Shown here: positions 22,509 through 32,575 of the stretch, piece after piece
Numbering within the stretch: the first letter of the stretch is position 1
Layout of the letters: each line of letters opens with the position of its first letter
Assembly (NCBI GenBank): GCA_964016885.1
Contig: OZ024743.1
Location: 166,087,992-166,151,991 of the forward strand
Length of the DNA stretch: 64,000 bases
Source of the DNA: Eledone cirrhosa
Taxonomy: Eukaryota > Mollusca > Cephalopoda > Octopoda > Eledonidae
Reading direction: 5' to 3'
Made by a program: the position numbers and the translations under genes
Notes under the pieces: generated by a model
Database searches by the model: none
What the model was told of the DNA's origin: nothing
Seen by the model: only the letters and a program-made list of their open reading frames with translations

Positions 22509-23452
22509 TGTTTCTTTTATTTGCCACCAGGGCATCAAAAGTGGGACAAGTACAACGGGGGGAGTTTACAAAACAAGGTGTCCTCAATAAGGAGGAGGCA
22601 ATAACAATATATAAAAATAAAATAAAATATAACAAAAAATAAAATTTATAACAAAGTCCTCAATAGAGAGGAGGCGCATTGGGGGGTCGCACACACCCCC
22701 GAAAAAAGTGTGCAACCCTTCTCCTCAGGAGCACAGAGAAGGGGTGCTCCCTTGGTCTTTCATCTTCCTCACCTATAGTCTGATGTAGAGTGAAGGCCCA
22801 TTCACACGGGCCATTCTCGCCACTTTCACCCATCTTTCATAGAAACGGCTGGGGTGCAGCACCTCTCTCTCCATCCTGATCCTTCTTCCGAAATGATATC
22901 GGAAGAAACGGACCAGTTGTTGGCCAGAGAGAAAGGTGTCTGACCTCAGTCCTTTCAGACGCGTCCACCATACAACCTCTTTCGCCATGGCTATTACGCA
23001 CAGAAACACCGCCTCTCCTTCGTTTTTGAAGAGGGGAGGTGGCTTAATCGTTACAATAGACTCGGTGGTCAACCGGATCGGTCCCACCCTTGACAGCAGT
23101 TGTTCGACATAGCCCCACAGATCGGCAATGCCCGAGCAGTGTACCAATGCGTGTGCACACGCATCTGGGACAGATCTTTTTCGATGGGTCCCTACCCGGG
23201 CGCCCGTGTCTGTAGAGCCTTTCTCGAACGGGCAGAGCCCTTCTGTAGCATTGCCAGGCCAGGGACCTCTGGAAGTTATCCATGGGTCCCGGGCTGAATG
23301 TCCTACCGAACAGGTTGGCCAGTTCGTCTTCCTCCATGCCTAGGGCTTCTCCGAGGGCGTCGTCGCACCTGCTAACCACCAGCCCTCTATAGAATGACGA
23401 GGTGGATTCTCCACTGACAGCCGGGTCCGCCTGCCAGAGAGCCGTGAGCGCC
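22509..23452 (-). mobile_element. 5'-truncated LINE of a second class inserted in copy C
   Basis: A 944-bp insertion between TACAGATA repeats. Reading right to left it has a coding C-terminus and then a 3' UTR with an A-rich AAAATA-type stretch (22560-22655). The protein and UTR are unlike the dominant LINE. 5' truncation at 23452 fits target-primed reverse transcription. Confidence 0.85.
22773..23379 (-). pseudogene. zf-RVT-type C-terminus of the inserted LINE
   Basis: The 23044-23379 frame gives RSLAWQCYRRALPVRERLYR then KICPRC. The 22773-23147 frame continues with VHCSGIADLWGYVEQLLSRV. Together they read K-x-CPRC-x-ETLLH-like-x-HC, the zinc-knuckle found after the RT in several LINE clades (zf-RVT). 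The two frames overlap across one frameshift near 23090-23140. The frame ends near 22773. Confidence 0.75.
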
Positions 23453-23460
23453 TACAGATA
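23453..23460. repeat. 8-bp target-site duplication TACAGATA (right)
   Basis: Right partner of 22501-22508. Confidence 0.88.
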
Positions 23461-23615
23461 GTTAGGTTATTTGCGTCACAGAATTCCAGGATTCTGGAGC
23501 CTCCCTCATTTCTAGTACCAAACCCATAGCCTCCATGGATTCCGTCATAGCGATCACAATGTTGTCCAACGTGACCATTTAGGTCGCCAACAATAATTAT
23601 GTAGTCACTGTCGGT

Positions 23616-23617
<2 letters not shown>

Positions 23618-23658
<41 letters not shown>

Positions 23659-23688
23659 CCATACATACACATACACATAAATACTCAA

Positions 23689-23729
<41 letters not shown>

Positions 23730-24073
23730 TACATATACATATACACACGTACATACACACACATACATACACACATATACACGCATATATATGCACACAC
23801 ATATATAGATATACACACACCTACATACGCACACACACAATTAATTATGAAAAAATAAAAAACAATGAACAACCATATAATGCAATAGGCCGTCACATAA
23901 AAATTAAAAATATCCGACTTAAGAAAATAAAAATTATTATAAAGTTGACAGCGATACAGGAAAGGACACAAATAAATAAACAAACACACGCGGTAAGCAA
24001 TACACACATCTACATACACACATACATACATATAAATATATACATACACACACACATATATACACACATATAC

Positions 24074-24106
<33 letters not shown>

Positions 24107-24115
24107 TATATATCA
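23618..24115. repeat. (TA)n/(CA)n microsatellite block, duplicate of 2839-3300
   Basis: Same order of repeats and the same AT-rich core (23840-23960) as 2839-3300, differing mainly in microsatellite length. Confidence 0.85.
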
Positions 24116-24390
24116 TCATCATCATCATCATTTTACGTCCGCTTTTCCCTGCTTGCAAGGGTGGGACGGGAACTGATTCTGGCTGGATGCTTTTTTTCCG
24201 TGGCGCCTACACGTCCACTTTACAGTGTGGGCTGGGTGCTCTTTTGCCGTTGCACCTCCACGACAACTTTGCAGTGGAATGATATGGACCCCAGTCCCTA
24301 TCATCTCATTTCTACAGCTGAATAAACTGGAGCAATGTGAAATAAAGTGTCTTGCTCAAGGAAACAACACATCACCTGATCTGAGAATTG
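24116..24390 (-). repeat. LINE/SINE 3'-tail module plus truncated SINE, duplicate of 3301-3570
   Basis: Near-identical to 3301-3570 up to GATCTGAGAATTGAA. It then switches abruptly to the Penelope coding remnant, whereas copy 1 continues through the full tRNA-like head. Confidence 0.8.
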
Positions 24391-24762
24391 AACCACAGGA
24401 GGTCAAACGAACCACAGGAGGTCAAATCCTATGTGGGCATGGCGGAGGGCCGATTCAAGGAGCATTTCCTGAACCACCAGTCGACCTTCAGATACCCGGA
24501 CAGACGTTCATCCACGAAACTCGCGAGCCACTTATGGTCCCTCAAGGACTCAAGTATAGACTACTCCATTCAATGGAAAGCCATCACTAAGTCCAAGCCA
24601 TACGCAAGGGGAATTCCGACGTGTGGCTTATGTATTGACGAACGAATAACTATCCTAAAGAGATTACGCAATAGTGATTGCCTAAACACGAGAAGTGAAT
24701 TTTTCACACGTTGTCCACACGTCACCAAACATCTATTGCATAACTACAAGGCTCCGGACTGA
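24391..24762 (+). pseudogene. Penelope-like element, GIY-YIG endonuclease C-terminus
   Basis: One open frame encodes KSYVGMAEGRFKEHFLNHQS, STKLASHLWSLKDSSIDYSI, AKPYARG-like KSKPYARGIPTCGLCIDE, DCLNTRSEFFTRCPH and ends HNYKAPD. The YVG box, the R/H-rich helix, the LASHLWSLKD block and the C-x2-C pair match the GIY-YIG nuclease fused to RT in Penelope-like elements; the GIY strand itself and everything upstream are missing. A 19-bp direct duplication (AACCACAGGAGGTCAAA) marks the left junction. The nuclease would nick target DNA. Confidence 0.8.
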
Positions 24763-25014
24763 TTCTTTGTAATTTTATTTTTAATTTTTTTTTATTTTAT
24801 TTTCAACCTAAAAACTTTCCGGACTTTTGCAGTTATCTCCCTTACACCTCCCGCACGCAGTCTAGTATTGCCTGTGTGAAGTGACCAAGTTTCTGAGCAT
24901 ACTCGTTCGTACGGTTGTCCTTCCTGTTCCTATAACCATACACATCCCGAGCTGAAGATCCGCGAAGGTGAAACAATTGTTCTCGGTATAGTGAACTAAC
25001 TGTTGTGTAACCAC

Positions 25015-25018
<4 letters not shown>
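24763..25018 (+). mobile_element. Penelope-like element 3' segment (pLTR-like), copy 2
   Basis: It follows the GIY-YIG stop codon on the same strand; 24817-25018 is the reverse complement of 3711-3912. It carries the hammerhead motif in the sense direction of the nuclease frame. It ends at a (TA)n block. Confidence 0.65.
24938..24992 (+). ncRNA. Hammerhead ribozyme motif, type I, Penelope family, copy 2
   Basis: Stem I CCGAG (24947-24951) / CUCGG (24982-24986), core CUGAAGA (24952-24958), stem II CC/GG with GCGAA loop, core GAAAC (24970-24974), stem III of two pairs with loop AAUU, cleavage site GUU after 24981. Identical core to the copy at 3738-3790. The U-U opposition at the base of stem II and the short stem II make activity uncertain. 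Confidence 0.62.
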
Positions 25019-25055
<37 letters not shown>

Positions 25056-25482
25056 AATATTATATATATATAAAAATAAAAAGGTGGAAGGGGTAAACAA
25101 ATAGTTGGGAATACGACAAATAATAAATAAATAAATAAATAAATAGATAAAGGTATAAATGTTTATAGCTGATTTAGAGCACTCAACAAGTTCCTGGAGC
25201 AAATAATCAATGAAAATAAACATTAAATCACTCTGTATGTAATTATGCATATATATACACATATTATGTCAGGTCACTAGTTGGTGCTACTGGTAACATG
25301 TATCCCAGTACAACCTGTCTCATGGTCGGGTCGTTGGCGACTAAACTGGCAACCCCACCAAGGTTTCTTGGTGAGGAGGGTGACTTTGGACATCCTGCAG
25401 GACTAAAAACAAAACCTGTCAAAGGGCAAAGGAGCTCTTAAGAGTCAATGGCCATCCAAAATCACCGGGAGAGATGACCCCT
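25019..25482. other. Microsatellites and unclassified repeat edge
   Basis: (TA)n at 25019-25052 and (AAAT)n at 25125-25145. A motif (GAGCACTCAACAAG, GGAGCAAATAATCAAT) recurs loosely at 25985-26030, so it may be the margin of the same unknown element as the facing arms. No gene. Confidence 0.5.
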
Positions 25483-25809
25483 TAGCCTTTGTCAAGGCAG
25501 AATTCTAGGAGAAGGAAAACTCTGATATAACACCTGCAACTCTGATGGTATCCAATGATGTTGACTTGTTCTTCTTTTTGGTAAATATCATCTTGGTTAA
25601 GAGAGTGGGACTGGCTTTGTGCAGTGCCTTTGCTCACTATAAAAGCTTCACGGCACAGGCATTGCTTTATATCTGGAGATCTCTCTGCACTTGTCGTCAC
25701 ATGGTACCATGGGCCCAGCACTATGTGTCAATAATTGTCACAAGTGTAGTGTTTGTACCAGAGTTTTCAAGTCGCTGGCTGGACTAAAAAGTCACACTCG
25801 TTCAGCGCA
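25483..25809 (+). repeat. Inverted repeat arm L (327 bp) with C2H2-finger coding remnant
   Basis: Reverse complement of 26094-26420 with few differences. Near its right end the plus strand encodes CHKCSVCTRVFKSLAGLKSH then TRSAHW, a C2H2-type finger of the sort found at the end or start of some LINE proteins. The rest is not recognisable. Confidence 0.85.
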
Positions 25810-26093
25810 TTGGTAGGGGTTCTCCTACATGGATATAAAGTAGTGGCCGTACTCGAAAACGAGTTGGCAGCCACCATATACACATATATACATACACACA
25901 CACACAACCATACAAATATAAATATATATACAGAGGTTATATTTAATTTGTTGGGATTCAACAAGCTTAACCATTTTTATAACTGATATAAAGCACTCAA
26001 CAGTTTAGTGGAGTAAATACACAATATATTAATAAATGGAAACTATATTTATTTTATTATATATATTTCAAGGGTGACCAAGGTAAATTATGG

Positions 26094-26420
26094 TGCGCTG
26101 AACAAGTGTGACTTTTTAGTCCAGCCAGCGACTTGAAAACTCTGGTACAAACACTACACTTGTGACAATTATTGACACCTAGTTCTGGGCCCATGGTACC
26201 ATGTGACGACAAGTGCAGAGAGTTCTCCAGATATAAAGCAATGCCTGTGCCGTGAAACTTTTATAGTGAGCAAAGGCATTGCACAAAGCCAGTTCCACTC
26301 TCTTAAGCAAGATGATATTTACCAAAAAGAAGAACAAGTCAACATCATTGGATACCATCAGAGTTGCAGGTGTTATATCAGAGTTTTCCTTCTCCTAGAA
26401 TTCTGCCTTGACAAAGGCTA
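26094..26420 (-). repeat. Inverted repeat arm R (327 bp)
   Basis: Partner of 25483-25809 across a 284-bp spacer of (TA)/(CA) repeats and AT-rich DNA. It is followed directly by a CATCAT-tailed module. Confidence 0.85.
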
Positions 26421-26583
26421 TATATCATCATCATCATCATCATCATTTAATGTCCAACTTCCACACTAGCATGGGTTAGACAGTTTTGTTCCATTTGATG
26501 CGGGAATGGTCAGGAGACTGTGTCTCGCTCGTACGGAAGTGTCTCTGGCAGGTTTTTTACAGCTGGATGCCCTTCCTAACACC
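26421..26583 (-). repeat. (CATCAT)n-ended LINE/SINE 3'-tail module
   Basis: CATCATCAT run, then TTTAATGTCCAACTTCCAC, AGCATGGGTTAGAC and GGATGCCCTTCCTAACACC, as in the 3' UTR of LINE copy C. Confidence 0.75.
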
Positions 26584-27573
26584 ATATATATATATATATA
26601 TACGTGTGTGTGTGTGTGTGTGTACATATATATGTGTGTGTGTGTGTATATATATATGCGGGTGTCTGTGACCTATATACACAGTTCAGACACACACACA
26701 CTCACACATATATACAGACACACTTAGAAACCCTTTCTATGTAGTAGGATACAGTAATGCTCTGTTCATTTCTTTGAAGTCACCGGTTATAATTTTATTC
26801 AACTACACCACCAGCTTTCTCTCTTCTATTTTCCTTCTCTCTATATATATATGTCTCTTTCAATCTACTCTCTCACAACCATATCTCTTTCTCTCTATTT
26901 AAGAAGGTACCCTAAAAAAAACCATATCTCGGGAAACCGTGCTCCAATTTACGCGAAACTTGTTTTATTTCATTTGTATTCCCATTTCAGGGTCAACTTC
27001 CTTTCAAAGTATTTTCCCATTATGTGCCCTTTTGGCTGTATTACAGTACAGACAAGCAAGCAAGCAAGCAATTACAGTCCACTTATCCGGACGGTCAAAA
27101 CCAAACACTTAGAAAAAGATCCGGTTAAGTGAAATATCCGGATAAGTGAATTCTAAAATCCCATTGTTACATAATGCTCGTGTTTTGGCTTCTTTTAGTC
27201 AAAATAAAAGACAAATGCTAAGTAAAGAAAGTTTATTAGAATAACAAAAGAACAGTTATAATTTATAAGAAAATTAATTAAACAAACATAAGAATAACTA
27301 AAAACTTGGTAAAACTGAATTGAGTCAAACCATAAAAAGTTAGTACTTTTTTAAAAATGAATAAATAGAAGATTGTTTTCACGCCGAAGCTCGTCGTTCC
27401 GCTACCGTTTCCCGCCAACTTAAACATGTCGCAGTGCTAACCAGATCCGCCAGTCCCTCATACTTCAAATATGTTAAAAATCGGTCTATGTGATGATATG
27501 CTTCCGCATGCGTCACGGGGCGTTTCTCGACAACTTTTTCGACTAAAACTTCCTCTTCTTCGTCATCCCCCTT

Positions 27574-29228
27574 TCAACTTACATGTTCAACAATTCCAAC
27601 GTCATCGAAATGTTCATACCCTAACCCATCATTCTCAAACCATTCAATCAAATCTTCCGCCGAACTCTCACCAGCAATTTCTGTCAAACCCGTTAAAAGC
27701 GCTTCGTCCGTAATTGGAATTTCGTAATTGTCCACGTTTCCTTTCGCATTGTCCTCGTTCTCATCCGACATCAATTTTTTCCACAATCGACGCAAAGTTT
27801 CTTCAGTTATCGAGTCCCATGCAACAGCTGAACAGTCAACCACCTCCCTCATGTTTATCGCACGTAAAAATGGAATCATTCCCGTGTCCCCTTTTCCGAT
27901 CAAATCCCGCAGCAATTGTTTTCTGTAAATCCGCTTTAGTGTTTCCAAAACTCCCTGGTCCATTGGCTGAATAAGTGACGTAACGTTCGCCGGAAGAAAT
28001 GCTGCCCAAATCTGTCAGTCTGCCGAAATCAAGTCCTCCTCATCCGGATGTGCTGCACAATTGTCCAAAACAAGAATCGTTTTTGTCTTCACCCCATCTT
28101 AGCCAAAGCAGAATGGACAAACGGAACGAAAACTTTGTGAAACCACTCGCCAAAAATTTCTAGAGTTACCCAAGCATTCTTCGAGTTCCGCTAGGTGATC
28201 GGCAAGTTCTCCATGTTGATTCCCGCAAAACATCTCGGCCGCTTCGCTTTTCCAATGAAGAGAAGGGGATGTTTGATTGTCCCGGAAGCATTCACGCAGG
28301 CGGAAATGGTTACCCGGTCTTTCGGTTTCTTCATTCCTTCGGGGTCTTTTTCGAGGGCAGCAGCTAGTGTACGCGAAGGGAGAAGTCGGAAGCAAAAGCC
28401 CGTCTCATCGGCGTTGAAAATTTCATCCGGAGTGTAGCTGGCAATTATTGTTGGAAAATGTTGGACGTAATCTTCAGCTGCTTCTTTATTTGCGCTGACT
28501 TTCTCACCCAAGATGGCGAGATTCTGTATTCCATAACGGTGGCAAAACTTTGTTTGGTAGCCCGTGCTTGCAAGAAAGTCTTTTTCCACGTCAGGATAAA
28601 GCCGCCGGTAGAAGTCCGATGCCTATAAAAGAATGTATGAAAACTTGTTTATTTTCCAGATCTCATGAATATTTAAAGAGATTTAAACAAAACAAGGGAC
28701 AGACAACATTGGACAGGCAGCTCATGCACTTTTCAAGTGCAGGGAAAGGCAGCTCATGCACTTTTCAAGTGCAGGGAAAGGCAGCTCATGCACTTTTCAA
28801 GTGCAGGGAAAGGCAGCTCATGCACTTTTCAAGTGCAGGGAAAGGCAGCTCATTAATATAAAACCGGTTTAAACAAGATGAGTAAATTACACTGTACACA
28901 CCTTTTCCATTAAAATAATGGAAACAGGAACGTTTTTTTCTCAAAGCTGCCAAAACCAAATGTACAATGCCTGGTCTAATTCCTCGTAGTCTGACGTTTT
29001 CAGGCATTTCGCTTTCTTTTCCACTCCCTTCAAACCAATTTGTAATTTTTCCGATACGAATCCGCATAGCTTGGCTTCCGACCATTTGATATCCGATATT
29101 ATAGATGTACCGACATTGTATCTTTTCACGAGTTCATTTAGCGTAGCTGTTTTCTTTTTCAATGCATCACATATAGAGAGCTTATCCGCGATAGTCAAAA
29201 CAACTCGCTTTCGCTTTTCTCCAGCCAT
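27574..29228 (-). pseudogene. Tigger (TIGD-like) transposase, frameshifted
   Basis: The start is MAGEKRKRVVLTIADKLSIC at 29228, with a CENP-B-type helix-turn-helix (ELVKRYNVGTSIISDIK). Then come a gap holding a 32-bp tandem repeat, the DDE part with FNADETGFCFRLLPSRTLA (28191-28589), VLDNCAAHPDE (~28040-28066) and SLIQPMDQGVLETLKR (from ~27990). All three catalytic Asp positions are visible. Frames change near 28850-28940, 28190 and 28090, so no full enzyme is possible. Downstream acidic tail ends at 27574. Confidence 0.87.
28713..28852. repeat. 32-bp tandem repeat, about 4.4 units, each with a palindrome
   Basis: Unit GGCAGCTCATGCACTTTTCA + AGTGCAGGGAAA, nearly perfect. Each contains TGCACTT-TTC-AAGTGCA. 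It lies between the HTH and DDE parts of the Tigger element. There are no spacers of differing sequence, so it is not a CRISPR array. Confidence 0.92.
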
Positions 29229-29520
29229 TATGTTTAACTGAGAGCCAAGTTAGTTTTCTTAGCTTTTAAACACTCAATCAAATAAAAGAAATCAATACAC
29301 GCCACGTGTTAGCTGCGTGTGACGGCTAGGCACAAGTAGCCAACCGGCACTAGGCATGTTTTCTATAAACTTCATAAACCCTCAGATAAACATAAACCTT
29401 CATAAACAACCTTCAAATACACATTGTTTGTAGTATAGAAATAGCTGTCCGGTAAATCGAATTTCGGAAAAGCGATATCCAGATAAGCGAAGATGCACTG
29501 TACAGTGTTTTAGTAGTATA

Positions 29521-29620
29521 CTAGACCACCCGTGACCTGTTGGGTCATGTTCACTTCAAAATATTTTTTTTAAATCATGTTCACTTAATAATAATTTTAA
29601 AATAATTAAAATATACACAG

Positions 29621-29669
<49 letters not shown>

Positions 29670-30037
29670 GGCGTCTGTGATCTATATACACTGGTCACAG
29701 ACACACACAGACACACACAGACATATATATACACACACACTCACATATATATAGATACAACACCACCAGCTCTCTCTCTTCCATTCTCCTGTCTCCTCTT
29801 CCTCTCTTTATGTCTCTCTTTCAATCTACTCTCTCACAACCGCTATCTCTTTCTCTCTGCTTATGAAGGTACCCAGAAAACCCTATATCTCAGGATACCT
29901 GTTTTATTCCATTTGTATTCCCATTTCAAGGGCAACTTCCTTTCAAAGTATTTTCCCATTATGCGCCCTTTTGGCTGTATTACATTACAGACAAGCAAGC
30001 AAGCAAGCAATCAGACTTTTAATAATATATAAATAGA
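29521..30037 (-). mobile_element. Non-autonomous Helitron 2
   Basis: The 3' end on the minus strand is CTAG (29521-29524) before a T, preceded by a hairpin TGACC / GGTCA (29533-29547). The 5' end is near 30037 (TCTATTTATATATTATT on the minus strand), though the preceding base is T rather than the expected A. The interior matches Helitron 1. Confidence 0.77.
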
Positions 30038-30654
30038 AGACACACACACACCACCACCACTGCCACTGCCAGCACCATCACCCCCAACACCACTACCACC
30101 ACCACCATAAAATTATGATGAAAGATTTTTAAATAAATCTGTTAACAAAACTTTTGTGATATTATATGCATCTTGTCACATTCATGCATTCACACATAGA
30201 CTGTCTGCACACACACACATACATACCCACTCACACACACATACACAAGTAATATTGTTATTAGGTTAGCTTGTGTAACATTACAGTCTCATATATACAT
30301 GTGTGTATACGTAGATGTGTATATGAATAAGTGTATAAACACAAATGCATGAGTGTGTAATTATGCTTGTGACTTTTATTATTTCACATGTTTCAGTCAG
30401 TAGATTGTGGAGCACTGTCTTGATTTATCAATCATATCAACCCCTTATTATATTGGTTTGTGTTTTGTCATACTGGCTATTTATGGACATAGACACAGAT
30501 GGACACACACAAACACACAATGGCTCTCTGCTGTTGCCATCAACCAAATTGCACTTACAAGATCATCATTTTACATCTGTTTTTCCATGCTTGCATGAGC
30601 TGTACATGCTAACAGGGAAAATGAATGTTAAATGATGAGTATATATATATATTT
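30038..30654. other. Intronic sequence with (CA)n and (CCA)n
   Basis: (CACCAC)n near 30050-30110 and (CA)n near 30210-30245. A short CATGCTTGCATGAGC piece near 30585 is a LINE 3' tail remnant. No gene. Confidence 0.55.
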
Positions 30655-31510
30655 GCATGCACAGCGAGTAGGAAAGAAGATAGGACTGATACCTTCAGGA
30701 AAGTGGCCCTGCTCAATATGTAGTAGGTATAAACTCCATACAGTGTACACATTGTAAATCTTAGGTACACAAGAGATGTAGTGGGATAACAGGTAGACTA
30801 ACAGAAATGGATGACTTTGTATGAAGAAGATGCAGGGGAAGAGCGTGAGTGATATAAACTTCTTCAAGTCACAAGAAGAGTCCATAGAAATGGTTAATAA
30901 CTTCTGCTATCTAGATAACTTAATTAGCAGCAGAGGAGAGTGATCTAAGAGCATAATAGTTAGAATAAGGATAGGATGGAAAACGTTTAGAGAGATACTC
31001 CCACTGTTGACAACAAAAGGTTTCTCCCAACATATAAAAAGACAACTATATGACACCTGTGTCCGAAGTGCGATGTTGCATGATAGTGATACAGGGGCAG
31101 TGACTGCAGAAGACGTGCGTAGATTGGACCAAAATGTAGCAGCCATACTTCATTGGATGTACAATGTAAATATGAGAGAAAGGCAGAGCTTGGATGAACT
31201 GAGGGTCAAACTGAGTTTAAGAGGAATCCAAGGTGGTGTGCAGGAGAGAAGATGTCATTGGTACAGGCATGTGATGTGCATGGATGAGGAACAATAGGTG
31301 AAGAAGTGCCAGGAATTGCCAGTGGAAAGAAGCTGCAGTAGAGGTAGACCAAGAAATACCTGGGCAGAGGTGGTGAGGGCTGATCTGAAGTCACTGAGAC
31401 ACACAGAGGAGATGACGAAGAAACACAACAAGTGGAGAGATATCAGCCTGAGAAGAACCTGTCCAACCCATGCAAGCGTGGAAAAAGGGACGTAAAATCG
31501 ATGATGATGA
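30655..31510 (+). pseudogene. LINE fragment J, C-terminal third and 3' end
   Basis: Degenerate zinc-finger region (30690-30800). Then 31007-31297 encodes TTKGFSQHIKRQLYDTCVRS, AVTAEDVRRLDQN, NMRERQSLDELRVKLSLRGI and CHWYRHVMCM. It closes with 31298-31495 (SCSRGRPRNTWAEVVRADLK) and the tail GACGTAAAATCGATGATGATG. A stop TAG at ~31295 and one frameshift separate the parts. Confidence 0.85.
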
Positions 31511-32284
31511 TATCAGTTGTTTATTGTCATCACTAACACTAACTTCTGTGGTTGATACACCTCATATTACAAAGACAATGGATTCTTTCCAACCATATTG
31601 TAACTGCATTTCTAATAAAACACTCTATTTCAATTAATTAATGAAGAATTTTTAGAGATTTACTAAAATTATTAATTATTTCATAACTAAGATAGTAAAT
31701 TAACCAATGCTTCTTATATCAGATTATGTTGGAAGATAATAATTTAAATAGAAACTCTATAAAATGGGTGATTTTGTTTCATAAAACTAGATGTAGGTTT
31801 TAAGCAGGTTAATATCAAAAAAGTTAATTTCAAATAGTTAAATATATAAACAAACAGGAACAAATCCCCCTGCCACAAATACTACTTTCCTACCATGCTA
31901 GGAAAGGAAAGCTTACCCTGAATAATGTATGTAGTCCTAATATCACAACAAACGTTTTAATGCCATTTTGCCAGATTAAGGCAGAGGTTAACCTTGCAAG
32001 ACACATAGTTCTAAAAAGACTTCATCAGTATGTCTTGAATACCTTTAATCCTAGATCTGATCAATCAAAGCTTACCTGGGGCTAGACAATATCAACAACG
32101 GTATGACGGCACCTCCATGTGGTATCTTGAATTGCTAGAAACCCTGCCCCACTAAATTTCCCTCAAATCACAAGTTACCATCATAAAAATGATAAAATGG
32201 TTATGGTTGGAATGCCTTTGATCATAGGTTTGACCCAAGACTAAATGAATACAACCTGAACATTATAATACCAACATAAAACTG
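31511..32284. other. Intronic sequence, old repeat relic
   Basis: 31600-31765 (ATTAATTAATGAAGAATTT, TTTACTAAAATTATTAATT, AAATGGGTGATTTTGTTT) is related to the outer part of the large inverted repeat at 40380. No gene. Confidence 0.5.
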
Positions 32285-32575
32285 AAATAAAGATTACCAC
32301 CCTAACTCCCATCAGTGCCACCTCTACCCACCATCACTGCCACATCATGTACAATCACTGCAACCTACCACAACTACCACCACAACCAACAAACCAACTA
32401 CCACTACTATCACACTAACCTCCATACCAATAACCACTATGACCACCTTAAACACCACTACACCAGCCACAACCTTAACCACTACTACCAAAGCCACCAT
32501 CATCACACCAGCCACCACCATCAGCATCTCTGCACCAACCACCACCATCCCAACCACCCAGTTAACAATAATGTA
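32285..32575. repeat. (CCA/ACC)n-rich low-complexity tract
   Basis: Dense CCACC, CACCATC and AACCACTA words. Frames rich in His/Thr/Asn or Val are compositional. Confidence 0.8.

Larger units (their letters stand above)
19683..23617 (-). mobile_element. LINE copy C, long copy with nested insertion
   Basis: The 3' end at 19683 shows the CATCG tail and GTTTAACGTCCATCTTCCACG. The 3' UTR runs to ~20050, the C-terminal tail to 20490, the RT to ~21800, the linker to ~22330 and endonuclease remnants to 23617. A different LINE is inserted at 22509-23452. The right end stops in (TA)n at the same base as copy A, and downstream sequence is also shared with copy A, so the two are duplicates of a composite. 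Confidence 0.9.
27075..29500 (-). mobile_element. Tigger/pogo DNA transposon
   Basis: 2426 bp flanked by TA (27073-27074 and 29501-29502). Left end CAGTCCACTTATCCGGA; right end read inward CAGTGCATCTTCGCTTATC, imperfect terminal repeats typical of Tigger. It encodes a broken DDE transposase on the minus strand. It sits inside Helitron 3, so it is younger than that element. Confidence 0.9.
26584..29520 (-). mobile_element. Non-autonomous Helitron 3, truncated and split by a Tigger element
   Basis: 26640-27074 matches the 5' two thirds of Helitrons 1 and 2 (TGTCTGTGACCTATATACAC, CCATTTGTATTCCCATTTCA, the GCAAGCAAGCAAG patch). The sequence resumes after the Tigger element at 29503-29520 (CAGTGTTTTAGTAGTATA), the 5' terminal piece. 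Its own 3' CTAG end is lost into a TA repeat. It abuts Helitron 2 head to tail. Confidence 0.72.

Noticed and set aside
28713..28852. CRISPR-like regular 32-bp repeats
   Set aside because: Units are contiguous with no variable spacers, and the context is a eukaryotic transposon.
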